Assembly: GCF_932276165.1 (NCBI RefSeq) | Contig: NC_064008.1 | Coordinates: forward strand, 687,001-751,000 | Reading direction: 5' to 3' | Length of the DNA stretch: 64,000 nucleotides | From: Plutella xylostella | Taxonomy: Eukaryota > Arthropoda > Insecta > Lepidoptera > Plutellidae | Part shown: piece by piece, positions 54,640 to 64,000 of the stretch | How positions within the stretch are numbered: position 1 is the first letter of the stretch | Layout: every line of letters starts with the position of its first letter | Made by a program: the position numbers and the translations under genes | Notes under the pieces: model-generated | Told to the model about the DNA's origin: nothing | Database searches by the model: none | The model's input: only the letters and a program-made list of their open reading frames with translations

Positions 54640-56345
54640 TCAAAAGTCTTCGTTCAGCAACTTGGGAGAAGCCACTTGACGAAGTTGAGGTCTGCAGACT
54701 GCAGATGATAATATCGTTGCCTCTAAGCCGGAGGTTCTTGCCGAAATCGAAGGTTTTTACGGAAAACTTTATGCTTCACACGCGCAGAAGTCTGTGGCTC
54801 AGCTCACCGATTCCAGAGCGCCACTAATACGCCACTACACTGACGACATCCCTGACGTCGACATAGGCGAGATTAGGATAGCCCTTGAGCAGCTTAAAAA
54901 CAACAAGGCTCCGGGTGAAGACGGAATTACTACAGAGCTTCTGAAAGCTGGAGGTATTGCAATCCTCGAACAGCTCCAGAGGCTCTTCAATTCGGTTCTT
55001 CACAATGGCATTACACCGGAGGCATGGTCTGAGAGCGTCGTGGTATTGTTCTTTAAGAAGGGTGACAAAACCCTTCTGAAGAACTATAGACCAATCTCGC
55101 TTTTAAGCCATGTATACAAGCTGTTCTCAAGGATTATTACGAACCGTCTTGCCCAAAAGTTAGACGAGTTTCAGCCCCCAGAGCAGGCAGGGTTTCGAAA
55201 AGGCTTTAGTACAATAGACCACATCCACACAGTAAGGCAGATTATACAGAAGACCGAAGAGTATAATCAGCCTCTGTGTCTAGCCTTTGTGGACTATGAA
55301 AAAGCCTTCGACTCCATCGAGACCTGGGCAGTTTTGGAATCCTTGCAGAGATGCCAAATCGATTGGCGCTATATCGAGGTGTTGAGATGTCTGTACAATG
55401 CCGCTACTATGACTGTCCAAGTACAGGACCACAAGACAAGACCTATCCAACTGCAACGTGGAGTGAGACAGGGGGATTTGATATCTCCGAAACTGTACAC
55501 CAATGCATTGGAAGCTGATGTCTTTAAGACGTTGGACTGGAAAGGACATGGCATATGTATAAATGGAGAGTACATGTAACACCTCCGCTTCGCGGACGAC
55601 ATCGTTATTATGGCAGAATCTCTGCAGGAACTCAGCTGGATGCTAAGTGGTCTAAATGCTGCTTCCCGACGTGTAGGCCTCGGTATGAACTTGGACAAGA
55701 CGAAAGTCATGTACAATGCTCACATCAAACCGGAGCCGGTCGCCGTTGGTGAGGCAACAATCGAAGTTGTGCAAGAATATGTCTACCTCGGGGAGACTAT
55801 ACGGCTAGGCAGAAGCTACTTCGACAAGAAGGCTGCAAGGCGCATCCAACTGGGTTGGGCTGCATTCGGGAAACTTCGTCACATATTCTCCTCGGCCATT
55901 CCTCAGAGCCTGAAGACAAAAGTCTTCAACCAGTGCGTCCTGCCAGTGATGACGTATGGTGCAGAGACGTGGACACTGACGGTAGGACTGGTCCACCGAT
56001 TTAAAGTCGCTCAGCATGCTATGGAGAGAGCTATGCTTAGGGTTTTTCTGATGGATCGTATCAGAAATGAGGTTATCCGTCAGAGGACTAAGGTTACCGA
56101 CATATCTGTCAAAATATGCAAACTGAAGTGGCAGTGGGCTGGTCATATCTGCCGAAGAACCGATAACCGTTGGGGTAGACGAGTTCTCGAGTGGAGACCA
56201 CGAACAGGCAAACCGCAAACCTGCCCGCTGGACTGACGACCTTAGGCTTGTAGTGGTTGGATGAGGAAGGCCGAGGACCGAGTGTTGTGGCGCTCCTTGG
56301 GAGAGGCCTATGTCCAGCACTGGATGATTATTGGCTGATGATGAT
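54640..56345 (+). mobile_element. RTE-type LINE, 5'-truncated
   Basis: A single frame from about 54720 to 56236 encodes RT motifs: EQLKNNKAPGEDGI, LFFKKGDKTLLKNYRPIS, EQAGFRKGFSTIDHI, FVDYEKAFDS, GVRQGDLISPKLY, and (L)RFADDIVIMAES. One in-frame stop (TAA at 55577-55579) precedes the FADD box by three codons. After RRTDNRWGRR a small deletion shifts the frame (stop 56236), and the tail and (GAT)n end at about 56345. It lies between the inner and outer palindrome arms, so it probably came in after the inversion. Apart from these two lesions the sequence is well preserved. Confidence 0.85.
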
Positions 56346-56347
56346 GA

Positions 56348-58388
56348 TGATCCAAGACCCGAGAGCAAATATCTGTGGTTTAAACAAAAATATCTGCCCC
56401 AGCCGTGAATCGAACCCGGGACCTTCGGCTCAGTAGTCAGGGTCACTAACCACTACGCCATTCGGTCGTCCTATCGAATACCTATTAGTAATTAGGAAGT
56501 AGGATTATGTATCAATTTTTAAATCCTCTATGCACTTGTATGTGTCCATAAATGATTTAAAACAGAAGTAATATTAAAAAATAAAACAACGATATTAAAA
56601 CAAAAGTTCTTCATTTATTTTCATAAAGAAAACTGAAGCTTTCAACCATTTAGATCTGCAAACAAAAATGAAATTATAAATTGACTGCGAGAGTAAAACA
56701 TTTAATACGTGATTGATTAGATTACATCAGATTTTTTTTCGAATTTACAAAATTTGTAGACTATATTAAGGGTGAGGCCACACGAGCGTAATTTTGTGAG
56801 TAGGCTCGTGTGGCCTCACCGTAACGTTGTTTAGGATGATGAGCAATAAGGAGCCCCTTTCGGATTACTATAAGTACCACTTTTACAAACTTTATAAGTA
56901 CATTCGGCGCACTCTTAATTCAGCAATCGTTGCTTATGACTGTAACTGGCTAGGCCATAAACGGTGACACCTAATCCATTTGTCATAAACACATGGATAC
57001 GTAGTTTAAACAGAAAACTTAACCAGTATTTGTATGACATAGTAAAGAAGTACTATGTACTGATAGCCCCGGCACTATCAGTAGATAGCGCAATATTATT
57101 TTACGTAGCTTATACAGGGACTCTAGTACGGGTTTTGCAATTTACGTAAACGTAAAAACATTACCCTCCTCCTTCGGCAGTCGGGTAAAAACTTTTGGTT
57201 TACTTCTGTCGCCTGCATACATTATGTGACAAAAGTTTCATGACAGTTTGAGGCGCCACTTTGTATGCGAGAAAACTGAAACTTTTCTAATTTCCGACAC
57301 TCAGTTTTCGATTCATACAAATAAAATTATACTCTAGAGTGTCATCCCCGAAGGGGTAGGGTAGTCGGGCTTATACTTTTCTAAAAGACAAAATTACTGA
57401 TCAAACCATACAAAGTGTTGCATAGTGGATTCTCAACAACCTTTGTTCTACGAATTTCGGAAATTCATGGAAGAAAATCCAACTCCCCAAACAAAAAAAG
57501 TCATGTGTTCAACAAAATGTATCCTGTAGACACTCAGAAAAATCATAGCTGCCTTTTTTGGAAATTCGTATAAAAAGATTTATACATGGTTTTGCAAAAA
57601 GGGTATACTAAGCCGAAACCTACGTGTCCAGCATGTTATATCTAAGAACGAATATCAGAATGTCACAATTCGTAAGAAAACATTCTCAGAAAGAAAGAAG
57701 ATAGAAACTTTGCTGGTCACGTGACTTTTTACTGCATACGTAGGTTTCGGCTCAGTATACCCTTTTTGCAACACCACGTATAAAATGTTTTTGTACGAAT
57801 TTCCAACAAAAGCCAGCCATATTTATTTTAGAACATCCTGTATAAGCAGTCCTTACATCCTTTGTCACAGGGCTGTCCGGGGCCGCATAAGTTACCCTGT
57901 GGGCGGTACCGCTCGGGATGGTCCCTGATGTCCAGCTTGCGACGGACACGCTGGGGAAGAGGGGTGTTGTAAGGTTAATGTGTCTGCGAAGCTGTGGGGT
58001 GGTATAAGTTAACGTAATGGCGTTAAGGGCCCATTCACGGGCGCGCCAATCCGCGGATTTGTCGCTGGCGATAAGTCAGCGGATTGGTAGGTGCGGCTCG
58101 CCACCTCGAGACGCGAGCGCCACGAGAGTAGTACTAATATGTTCCTTGTGCAAGGGTCGTTAAGTAAATAATCGACTGGACTGCAACTCGGGGCTCGTGT
58201 AGTGTGTGGGCGATGACGGGTTTGTCCACGGAATGGTACGGCTCGAGGCTCGGCTAGCGGTGCGTGAAGTGAATGGTGTGCTTTAGGAGTTAATACTAAT
58301 GTGAGATGTCAGTCAAATTTCATAATTTACAAAAAAAATTGAGAATTCTGCAATTTTTTCTAGAGCAAAAGTTGGTTAGGATGTAATA
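56348..58388. repeat. Inverted segmental duplication of 46532-48595 (unit B)
   Basis: Reverse complement match including the SINE head, polyadenylation exon, GGTGAGGCCACNCGAGCGTA hairpin, ACCCGACTGCCGAAGGAGGA repeat, MITE and exon 2. Together with the inner arms it makes 46.5-58.4 kb a giant imperfect palindrome. Confidence 0.85.
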
Positions 58389-58961
58389 CGACCACGAGCA
58401 ATGAGAAAAGCACCAAATTACTCCTAAACGAAAAAAAAAAATTACTCCGTAATTTTGAAAATTTGTTGAACAAAAATTGATTTTTTCAGCTTATTACTTA
58501 CCTGTATCCCTTTTAAACATTCTGTATAAGTATAGATGATAGAATAAGATTCTTACCCGCGGAATCCCCTGAGTGGTCACAACCTGTCCAAAAAAAAATT
58601 AATCCGTAACTTTAAAAATTTGTTGAACAAAAATTGTTTCTTTCAGCTTATTACTACTTACCTATATCCCTTTTAAACATTCAGTATAAGTATAGATGAT
58701 AGAATAAGATTCTTACCTGCTTAGTTCCCTCAGTGGTCAGATCCTGTCCAAAAAAATAATTACTCCGTAATTTTGAAAATTTGTTGAACAAGAATTGTTT
58801 GTTTCAGCTTATTACTTACCTATATCCCTTTTAAATATTCAGTATAAGTATAGATGATAGGATAAGATTCTTACCTGCTTAGTCCCCACAGTGGTCAGAT
58901 CCTGTCCAAGCACTACTGCCAGGACGGTGAATACAGACAAAACAAACACGAACAGTTTCAT
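56642..58961 (-). CDS. Small secreted Cys-containing peptide gene, copy 7, with 27-nt micro-exons
   Basis: Exon 1 (58961-58875): MKLFVFVLSVFTVLAVVLGQ plus DLTTVGTKQ, ending CAG|GTAAG. Two candidate micro-exons of exactly 27 nt follow: 58743-58717 (DLTTEGTKQ) and 58583-58557 (VVTTQGIPR), each with a pyrimidine tract, GGACAG/GACAG acceptor, GTAAG donor and phase 0. Main exon (57950-57828): RVRRKLDIRDHPERYRPQGN, then LCGPGQPCDKGCKDCLYRMF and TAA. Alternative donor GGA T|GTAAGG (after 57857) joins exon 56655-56642 to give ...CDKG-YLNG-stop. The precursor is 69-87 aa depending on micro-exon use. Cys spacing is the same as in copy 5. The gene is inverted relative to copies 5 and 8. The exon 1 type (LAVVLGQD) is closer to copies 4 and 6, so exon 1 and the main exon may have been brought together by rearrangement. 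Confidence 0.6.
58437..58900 (-). repeat. 160-bp tandem triplication of the exon 1 end
   Basis: Three units about 160 bp apart (donors at 58875, 58717, 58557), each with TTGTTGAACAAATTTTCAAAATTACGGAG-type intron, a GACAG acceptor, 27 coding nt and GTAAGAATCTTATTCTATCATC. The oldest unit (58557) is the most diverged. Confidence 0.9.
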
Positions 58962-58981
58962 ATTGATATCCTTCAGTTGAC

Positions 58982-59015
58982 TGAATACTGAAACATCGAT
59001 AGACCAGCTTATAAA
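58982..59015 (-). promoter_or_regulatory. TATA + initiator of the 58961 gene
   Basis: On the minus strand CTTTATAAGCTGG (about 59003-59015), then GTTTCAGTATTCAGTCAACTG (about 58976-58996). Confidence 0.6.
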
Positions 59016-59330
59016 GAAAAAAATCAAGATATAATTAATGTTTAAATTAAAACCGTGTAGAGAAATTTGTGTATGTCATTTGTTCAAAAACATTTTAATT
59101 GAATACTAATTGTAAAATTACATGTGAAATTGTAGAAACTCAGTTATAAGTACTAAAGAAATTATTGATAACTCGGCATGAAATTTAAATTATACAGTCA
59201 ATATGCTGATTATTCCTTTATAATGTGTGTGAAATAAACTCTTTTTTTAATAGTCTATGTATTTTTCCACCCGTCCAAATAAACGTTTAGTTATTAGAAT
59301 GAATAGGTACTTAATTAAATGATGCCATGA

Positions 59331-59450
59331 CTGTGAAGCGTGAGTAGTCGAGCGGGCTTCAGGCACTGGCACGGTCAGCCATTGGATGGGTGACCGATTT
59401 CAAGTGGTTCTTTTCTGGACGCTTCCGTGCTTAGGACGGACCGTTAATAT
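59331..59450 (+). mobile_element. 5S-rRNA-like SINE, short copy
   Basis: GAGTAGTCGAGCGGGCTTCAGG and CCATTGGATGGGTGACCGATTTCAAGTGG match the copy at 17600-17832 in the opposite orientation. It is inserted between the 58961 and 59672 genes, in DNA otherwise matching 45780-45800. Confidence 0.5.
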
Positions 59451-59625
59451 GCTGATTATTCCTTTCTAATTCGGTGTGAAATATACGTTTAGTTATTAGA
59501 ATTAATACTTAATTAAATGATAAATTAAGTGTAGAAAATCGTTGAAATTTAACATTTTTTAATTTCACGGTACAAATTTCAACATTAATGCTATTATTAA
59601 TTATTATTATTAATTCCTTTATAAG

Positions 59626-59656
59626 GTGAGGAGTTAATGTTTCAGTATTCAGTCTC
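59626..59656 (+). promoter_or_regulatory. TATA + initiator of the 59672 gene
   Basis: CCTTTATAAGG at about 59627-59636 and GTTTCAGTATTCAGTCTCC from 59639. Confidence 0.6.
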
Positions 59657-59671
59657 CTGAAGGATTTCAAG

Positions 59672-61660
59672 ATGAAATTGTTTGTGTTTGTTCTGTCTGT
59701 ATTCGCCGTCATGGCTGTAGTGCTTGGTCAGGGGGTAAGTTCCTTTCAATTATTTATTTAGACTTACCTACTTTATTGAGCTTCACCCGATAGGGGCACA
59801 TCAGTAGAAGCTTGAATACGGGCTGATGCGTTTATTAGGGCCCCTTGCACCAACATATTAAATCTAGATTAAGTGTCAAATTTTATATGGAATGACGTTT
59901 CTTAAATTGACATTTGACACTTAATCTAGATTTAATATGTTGGTGCAAGGGGCCCTTAGTAAAACACAGAGAAAAACAAACGACAATTTTCGACCGATTT
60001 TCCATTGTTTTTTTTTATAGTCATCCTAATTCGTCACTACAGGCATATACATACAGGCCGGGTATCCCATACGCTATCGTAATCCCGTGAGGAGGAGACA
60101 AAAATCGACATCCAAACCAACTTTTTCTCTAGGAAAAATTGTAGAATTCTCGAAAAGAAAATCGTAAATTTTGAAATTTGACTGACATCTCACATTAGTA
60201 TTAACTCCTAAAGCACCCCATTCACTTCACGCACCGCGAGCCGAGCCCCGAGCCGTACCATTTCGTGGACAAACCCGTCATCGCCCACACACTACACGAG
60301 CCCCGAGTTGCAGTCCAGTCGATTGTCAACTTTACGATCCTTGTACAAGAAACATATTATAAGTACTACTCTCGTGGCGCTCGCGTCTCGAGACAGCGAG
60401 CCGCTGACTTATCGGCAGCGTCAAATCCGCGGATTGGCGCGCCCGTGAATGGGCCCTTAACGCCATTACGTTAACTTATACCACCCCACAGCTTCGCAGA
60501 CACACTAACCTTACAACACCCCTCTTCCCCAGCGTGTCCGTCGCAAGCTGGACATCAGGGACCATCCCGAGCGGTACCGCCCACAGGGTAACTTATGCGG
60601 CCCCGATGAGCCCTGTGCCAGAGGATGTAAGGACTGCTTATACAGGATGTTCTAAAATAAATATGGCTGGCTTTTGTTGAAAATTCGTACAAAAAGATTT
60701 TATATGTGGTGTTGCAAAAAGGGTATACTGAGCCGAAACCTACGTATGCAGTAAAAAGTCACGTGACCAGCAAAGTTTCTATGTTCTTCTTTCAGAGAAT
60801 GTTTTCTTACGAATTGTGACATTCTGATATTCGTTCTTAGATATAACATGCTGGACACGTAGGTTTCGGCTTAGTATACCCTTTTTGCAAAACCATGTAT
60901 AAAATCTTTTTATACGAATTTCCAAAAAAGGCAGCTATGATTTTTCTGAGTGTCTACAGGATACATTTTGTTGAACACATGACTTTTTTGTTTGGTGAGT
61001 TGGATTTTCTTCCATGAATTTCCGAAATTCGTAGAACAAAGGTTGTTCAGAATCCTCTATGCAACACTATGTATGGTTTGACCAGTAATTTTGTCTTTTA
61101 GCAAAGTATAAGCCTGACTACCCTACCCCTTCGGGGATGACACTCTAGAGTATAATTTTATTTGTATGTGCCCTATACGTCTAGTACAAGTTTCGAAAAC
61201 TAGAAAAGTTTCAGTTTTCTCGCATACAAAGTGGCGCCTCAAGCAGAAACTATCATGAAACTTTTGACACATAATGTATGCAGGCGACAGAAAAAACCAA
61301 AACTTTTTTCGTTTACGTAAATAATGAGTCGCGTATTCCGGCAGAAATATGTGCGCGGGGACGAGGGGGGCGGGGAAGTTACTCGCTCCCCGCGTCCCCG
61401 CGCACACTTTTCTGCCGCGCACAACTCACAAAATTACGCTCGTGTGGCCTCACCCTAACGTTGTTTAGGACGATGAGCAATAAATAGCCCCTTTTGGATT
61501 ACTATAAATACCACTTTTACAAATTTTATACATTTTGTAAATTCGAAAAAAAACTGATGTAATCCAATTATTCACGTATTAAATGTTTTACTCTCGCAGT
61601 CAATTTATAATTTCATTTTTGTTTGCAGTTCTTCAAACAAATTCAATTCAAATTGGTTGA
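59672..61660 (+). CDS. Small secreted Cys-containing peptide gene, copy 8
   Basis: Exon 1 (59672-59734): MKLFVFVLSVFAVMAVVLGQ plus G. Exon 2 (60533-60655), after CTCTTCCCCAG, encodes the same 40 residues as copy 5 (RVRRKLDIRDHPER...CGPDEPCARGCKDC). Donor GGA T|GTAAGG (after 60626) is in phase with exon 3 (61629-61660), which here is longer and would add FLQTNSIQIG-stop; it remains in frame to the conserved GGT-TGA end despite an 18-nt insertion. The short MITE-bearing intron, the MITE after exon 2 and the 3' exon match copy 5. Copies 5 and 8 differ in only one signal-peptide residue (A/V), so the duplication is recent or the gene is conserved. The role is unknown. Confidence 0.65.
59837..59957. 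mobile_element. Hairpin MITE in intron 1 of copy 8
   Basis: AGGGCCCCTTGCACCAACAT is inverted at the right end; orthologous position to 46184-46308. Confidence 0.85.
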
Positions 61661-61727
61661 AAGCTTCAGGTTTCTTTATGAAAATAAATGAAGAACTTTT
61701 GTTAGTTAATATCGTTGTTTTATTTTT

Positions 61728-61960
61728 ACCCGACTGCCGAAGGAGGAGGGTAATTTTTTTCGATTGTATGATTGTATTGTATGTATGTATGTATGTCTGT
61801 TTCTTTGTTCCCTCCTATAGCCTAAACGACTTGATAGATTTTGATGTATGAAGTATCGTTAGAAGCGCATTGATTGCGCGATGGTTATAGGCTATGTGAC
61901 GTTACATTAAAATGTATATAGCGCCCTCTAGAGGACATTAAGTGATGATCGTTTTTTTTT
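61728..61960. repeat. ACCCGACTGCCGAAGGAGGA dispersed repeat with GTAT microsatellite
   Basis: TTTTACCCGACTGCCGAAGGAGGAGGGTAAT also occurs at about 47725 and, inverted, at about 57168. Here it is followed by (GTAT)n near 61775 and a stretch without a recognised gene. Confidence 0.6.
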
Positions 61961-62161
61961 TTCAACTATGCCGTGTGTGGTATCAAATGAAAGAGCTTGA
62001 TTTGCACATCACAAAATTATGCATATTGTAGGTATTTAAATAAAAACACCAAAATTATTGAAATAAAAAATGTCCATGAACTAAAACCCGACTACTGACA
62101 TAAAATTTTATAAAAAAAAAACAACTAAAATGATACTAATATTTTTTTTTTATAAACAAAC

Positions 62162-62366
62162 AAAAAACCCGACTGCACGCTAAAAAGATGAAAATAAGTC
62201 CCAATGTTAATGAAAAGTATCGTAGGCGGGGATCAGCAGAGGGTTCACCATTTAGCTGAATGTTACTTAGAAAACGGCCTTGGCGGTCAAGTTGGTCACC
62301 GCCTGCGATACTTTCCATTAACATTGGGACTTATTTTCATCTTTTTAGCGTGGAGTCGGGTTTTTT
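62162..62366. mobile_element. 200-bp MITE with AAAAAACCCGACT ends
   Basis: AAAACCCGACTGCACGCTAA, continuing through AAAGATGAAAATAAGTCCCA and ATGTTAATG, is inverted at the right end with very few mismatches. The terminal arms are about 55 bp and no protein is encoded. Confidence 0.85.
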
Positions 62367-62379
62367 GTTTTTATTTATT

Positions 62380-63900
62380 TATAGACACTTTATTGCATAC
62401 TTAAAAAATAACATACACAGACAAAATACAAATTAAGAAAAAGTTAGTACACAAAGGCGGGCTTATTGCCAAAAAGCAATTTCTTCCAGCCAACCCTTGG
62501 TTGGTGGAAAACTCAGGTAAATTTAACAAAACTCTTTTATACAATAATAAAAAGAAAAACAGTAAATGCAGACATATAAGTAACTAAGACTACATTAAGC
62601 ATGTCCAAAATAAACTTATAAACTAGAATTATCCCACCTATTCAACCTACTTAAATAATAATATAAATACACATATACCTAAGAGACAAAATACACTTAA
62701 TATATACTGGCTATATTAATACATACATATACTTACTTACATAATTATAATTTCCAACATAAGGTTTGATAATAGTGATCCTTTACGCTCTTTTTAAAGG
62801 TAGCAAGCGAAGGTGATAGTCGTACGTTCACGGGCAAGGTGTTCCACAGACACGCCGCTTTCACAGCAAACGAGTCACTATAAGAAGCAGCGTTACGATC
62901 AGGCACACTCAACATCTTGTTCTCTGTAGATCTCAACGCTCGGCCGTGGGAACATAGGAATGAAAACTTAGATTTGAGATATTGGGGGGAAGAAGGGTTA
63001 ATCAAAACATTGAATAACATGTTGAGAATGTGAGTATTCCGGCGAAGGCTACTTCAATTGAAATGTGATCGTACTTACGTAATCCAAAAATGAATCGGAT
63101 ACATAAGTTCTGGAGACGTTCGAGTTTGTTGAGTAGCTCTTCAGTGAGGTCAAGATAGCTTACGTCAGCGTAATCGAGAATAGGTAGCAGTAGAGACTGT
63201 GCCAGCCTAACTTTAGTGTTAAACGGTAGGAAATACTGCAAGCGTTTAAGAGAGTGGAAAGATGCAAAAAGCTTCCTGCTCACAGCATCAACTTGGGGAA
63301 CCCAAGAGAGAGTGCTGTCCATGATCACGCCGAGATTTTTTACTGAAGCCACATATGGTATGTCCGATTGGTCATATCTGACTCTCATCGCAGCTGCAAA
63401 GTCAATCTTGCGTAGCATTCTGGAGCTGCCAAAAACGATTGGTTGTGACTTAGTGGGATTTAATAGCAGACCAAAAGATTTCAACCACTTGGAGATAATC
63501 TCCAAATTGGTGTTGATGAGGCTAATAGCAGAATTGAGGTGTTCTGGAGGTGCACTAGTGTAGAGCTGGAGATCATCCGCATATAGGTGGTAGAGAGAAG
63601 TGAGTTTATTGGCTAAGATGTGAACAAAGAAAAAAGTAAAGGAGAAAGAACGCCGCCTTGAGGGACGCCAGCAAGTACTGGACACCAAGTTGAACTCTCG
63701 CTGTCGGTACGTACACACTGCTTGCGTCCCTTGAGGTAAGACTCGGACAAACTAGTGACTGCCGGAGATACGTTAAGAGTGCGTAAAATACCAATGAGTA
63801 GATCAAAGTTGGTTTCTTTATTAAAAAAAAATATATATTGATCCCATGATAAACCACTGATCAAACCATCCACTGTGACAAAACATTCACAATGCCTCAC
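62380..63900 (-). pseudogene. Jockey-like LINE, RT C-terminal half, frameshifted
   Basis: Minus-strand pieces in order: 63900-63613 (…YLKGRKQCVRTDSESS, GVPQGGVLSPLLFSLF), 63650-63002 (YADDLQLYTSAPPEHLNS, LNPTKSQPIVFGSSRML, VKNLGVIMDSTLSW), 63020-62745 (LPVNVRLSPSLATFKKSVKD), with frameshifts near 63640 and 63015. The 3' UTR contains CTTATTGCCAAAAAGCAATTTCTTCC (plus strand) and ends at about 62375 with ATAAATAAA. Same family as 28410-28955. It is 5'-truncated, with DNA beyond 63900 unassigned. Confidence 0.8.
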
Positions 63901-64000
63901 TACTTATAGACCAAAGTTACTATTCTTCAATAAGTAAGTACCAATTTTTTTTAAAATTTTTTTATTTATACTTCCGGTACTTAGATTTTGTTAGACTGTT

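Overview
The window looks like nuclear DNA of a moth or butterfly (Lepidoptera). It is AT-rich, dense in TAGGTACCTAC-type sequence, and packed with lepidopteran-style transposable elements: tRNA-derived and 5S-rRNA-like SINEs, RTE- and Jockey/CR1-like LINEs, a piggyBac-like transposon, foldback MITEs and an LTR element. I see no rRNA operon, no CRISPR array and no conventional multi-exon housekeeping gene. Most long open reading frames belong to mobile elements.

The host-gene content is a dispersed cluster of very small secreted-peptide genes that I do not recognise from a named family. Each has a TATA box (CTTTATAAG), an arthropod initiator (TTTCAGTATTCAGT), a 5' UTR of about 20-35 nt, and a 63-87 nt first exon encoding a near-identical signal peptide (MKLFVFVLSVFAVMAAVLGQ-like) ending in phase 0 at a GTAAG donor. 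A short second exon usually starts R-x-R-R and carries the mature peptide. A tiny third exon is entered in phase 1, ends at a TGA and carries AATAAA. Eight copies look potentially functional: 5297(+), 16163(+), 22621(-), 29832(+), 46004(+), 51758(+), 58961(-), 59672(+). At least four more are first-exon relics: 4989(-), 15661(-), 43724(-), 51555(+). Signal peptides are strongly conserved while second exons diverge, from four-Cys to Cys-free.

Layout. 1-4.6 kb: a decayed element with inverted ends, holding a MITE and a possible P-element/THAP-type transposase tail. 4.6-7.4 kb: first peptide gene with a head-to-head relic. 8.1-9.5 kb: LINE fragment. 9.8-13.6 kb: a young LTR element with visually identical 309-bp LTRs and two minisatellites in place of gag-pol. 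15.4-17.0 kb: duplicated head-to-head unit and second gene. 18.6-22.6 kb: minus-strand gene whose first intron holds a piggyBac-like transposon with TTAA target duplication. 23-28.9 kb: LINE graveyard with one LINE nested in another. 29.8-33.5 kb: gene with a donor-like tandem repeat at its exon 2 end. 33.6-35.7 kb: MITEs. 36.2-40.8 kb: an apparently intact two-ORF LINE. 41.4-43.1 kb: large foldback element. 45.8-61.7 kb: segmental duplications in direct and inverted orientation carrying four peptide genes, including a roughly 12-kb imperfect palindrome. 62.2-63.9 kb: MITE and a broken Jockey-like LINE.

The main biological proposal is that this is an expanding, rearranging family of short secreted, basic, sometimes Cys-rich peptides (for example immune effectors, venom-like or signalling peptides). 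Duplication, inversion and TE insertion have reshuffled the mature-peptide exon behind a conserved promoter and signal exon. All gene models are inferred from splice signals and cross-copy comparison; transcripts are needed to confirm them.
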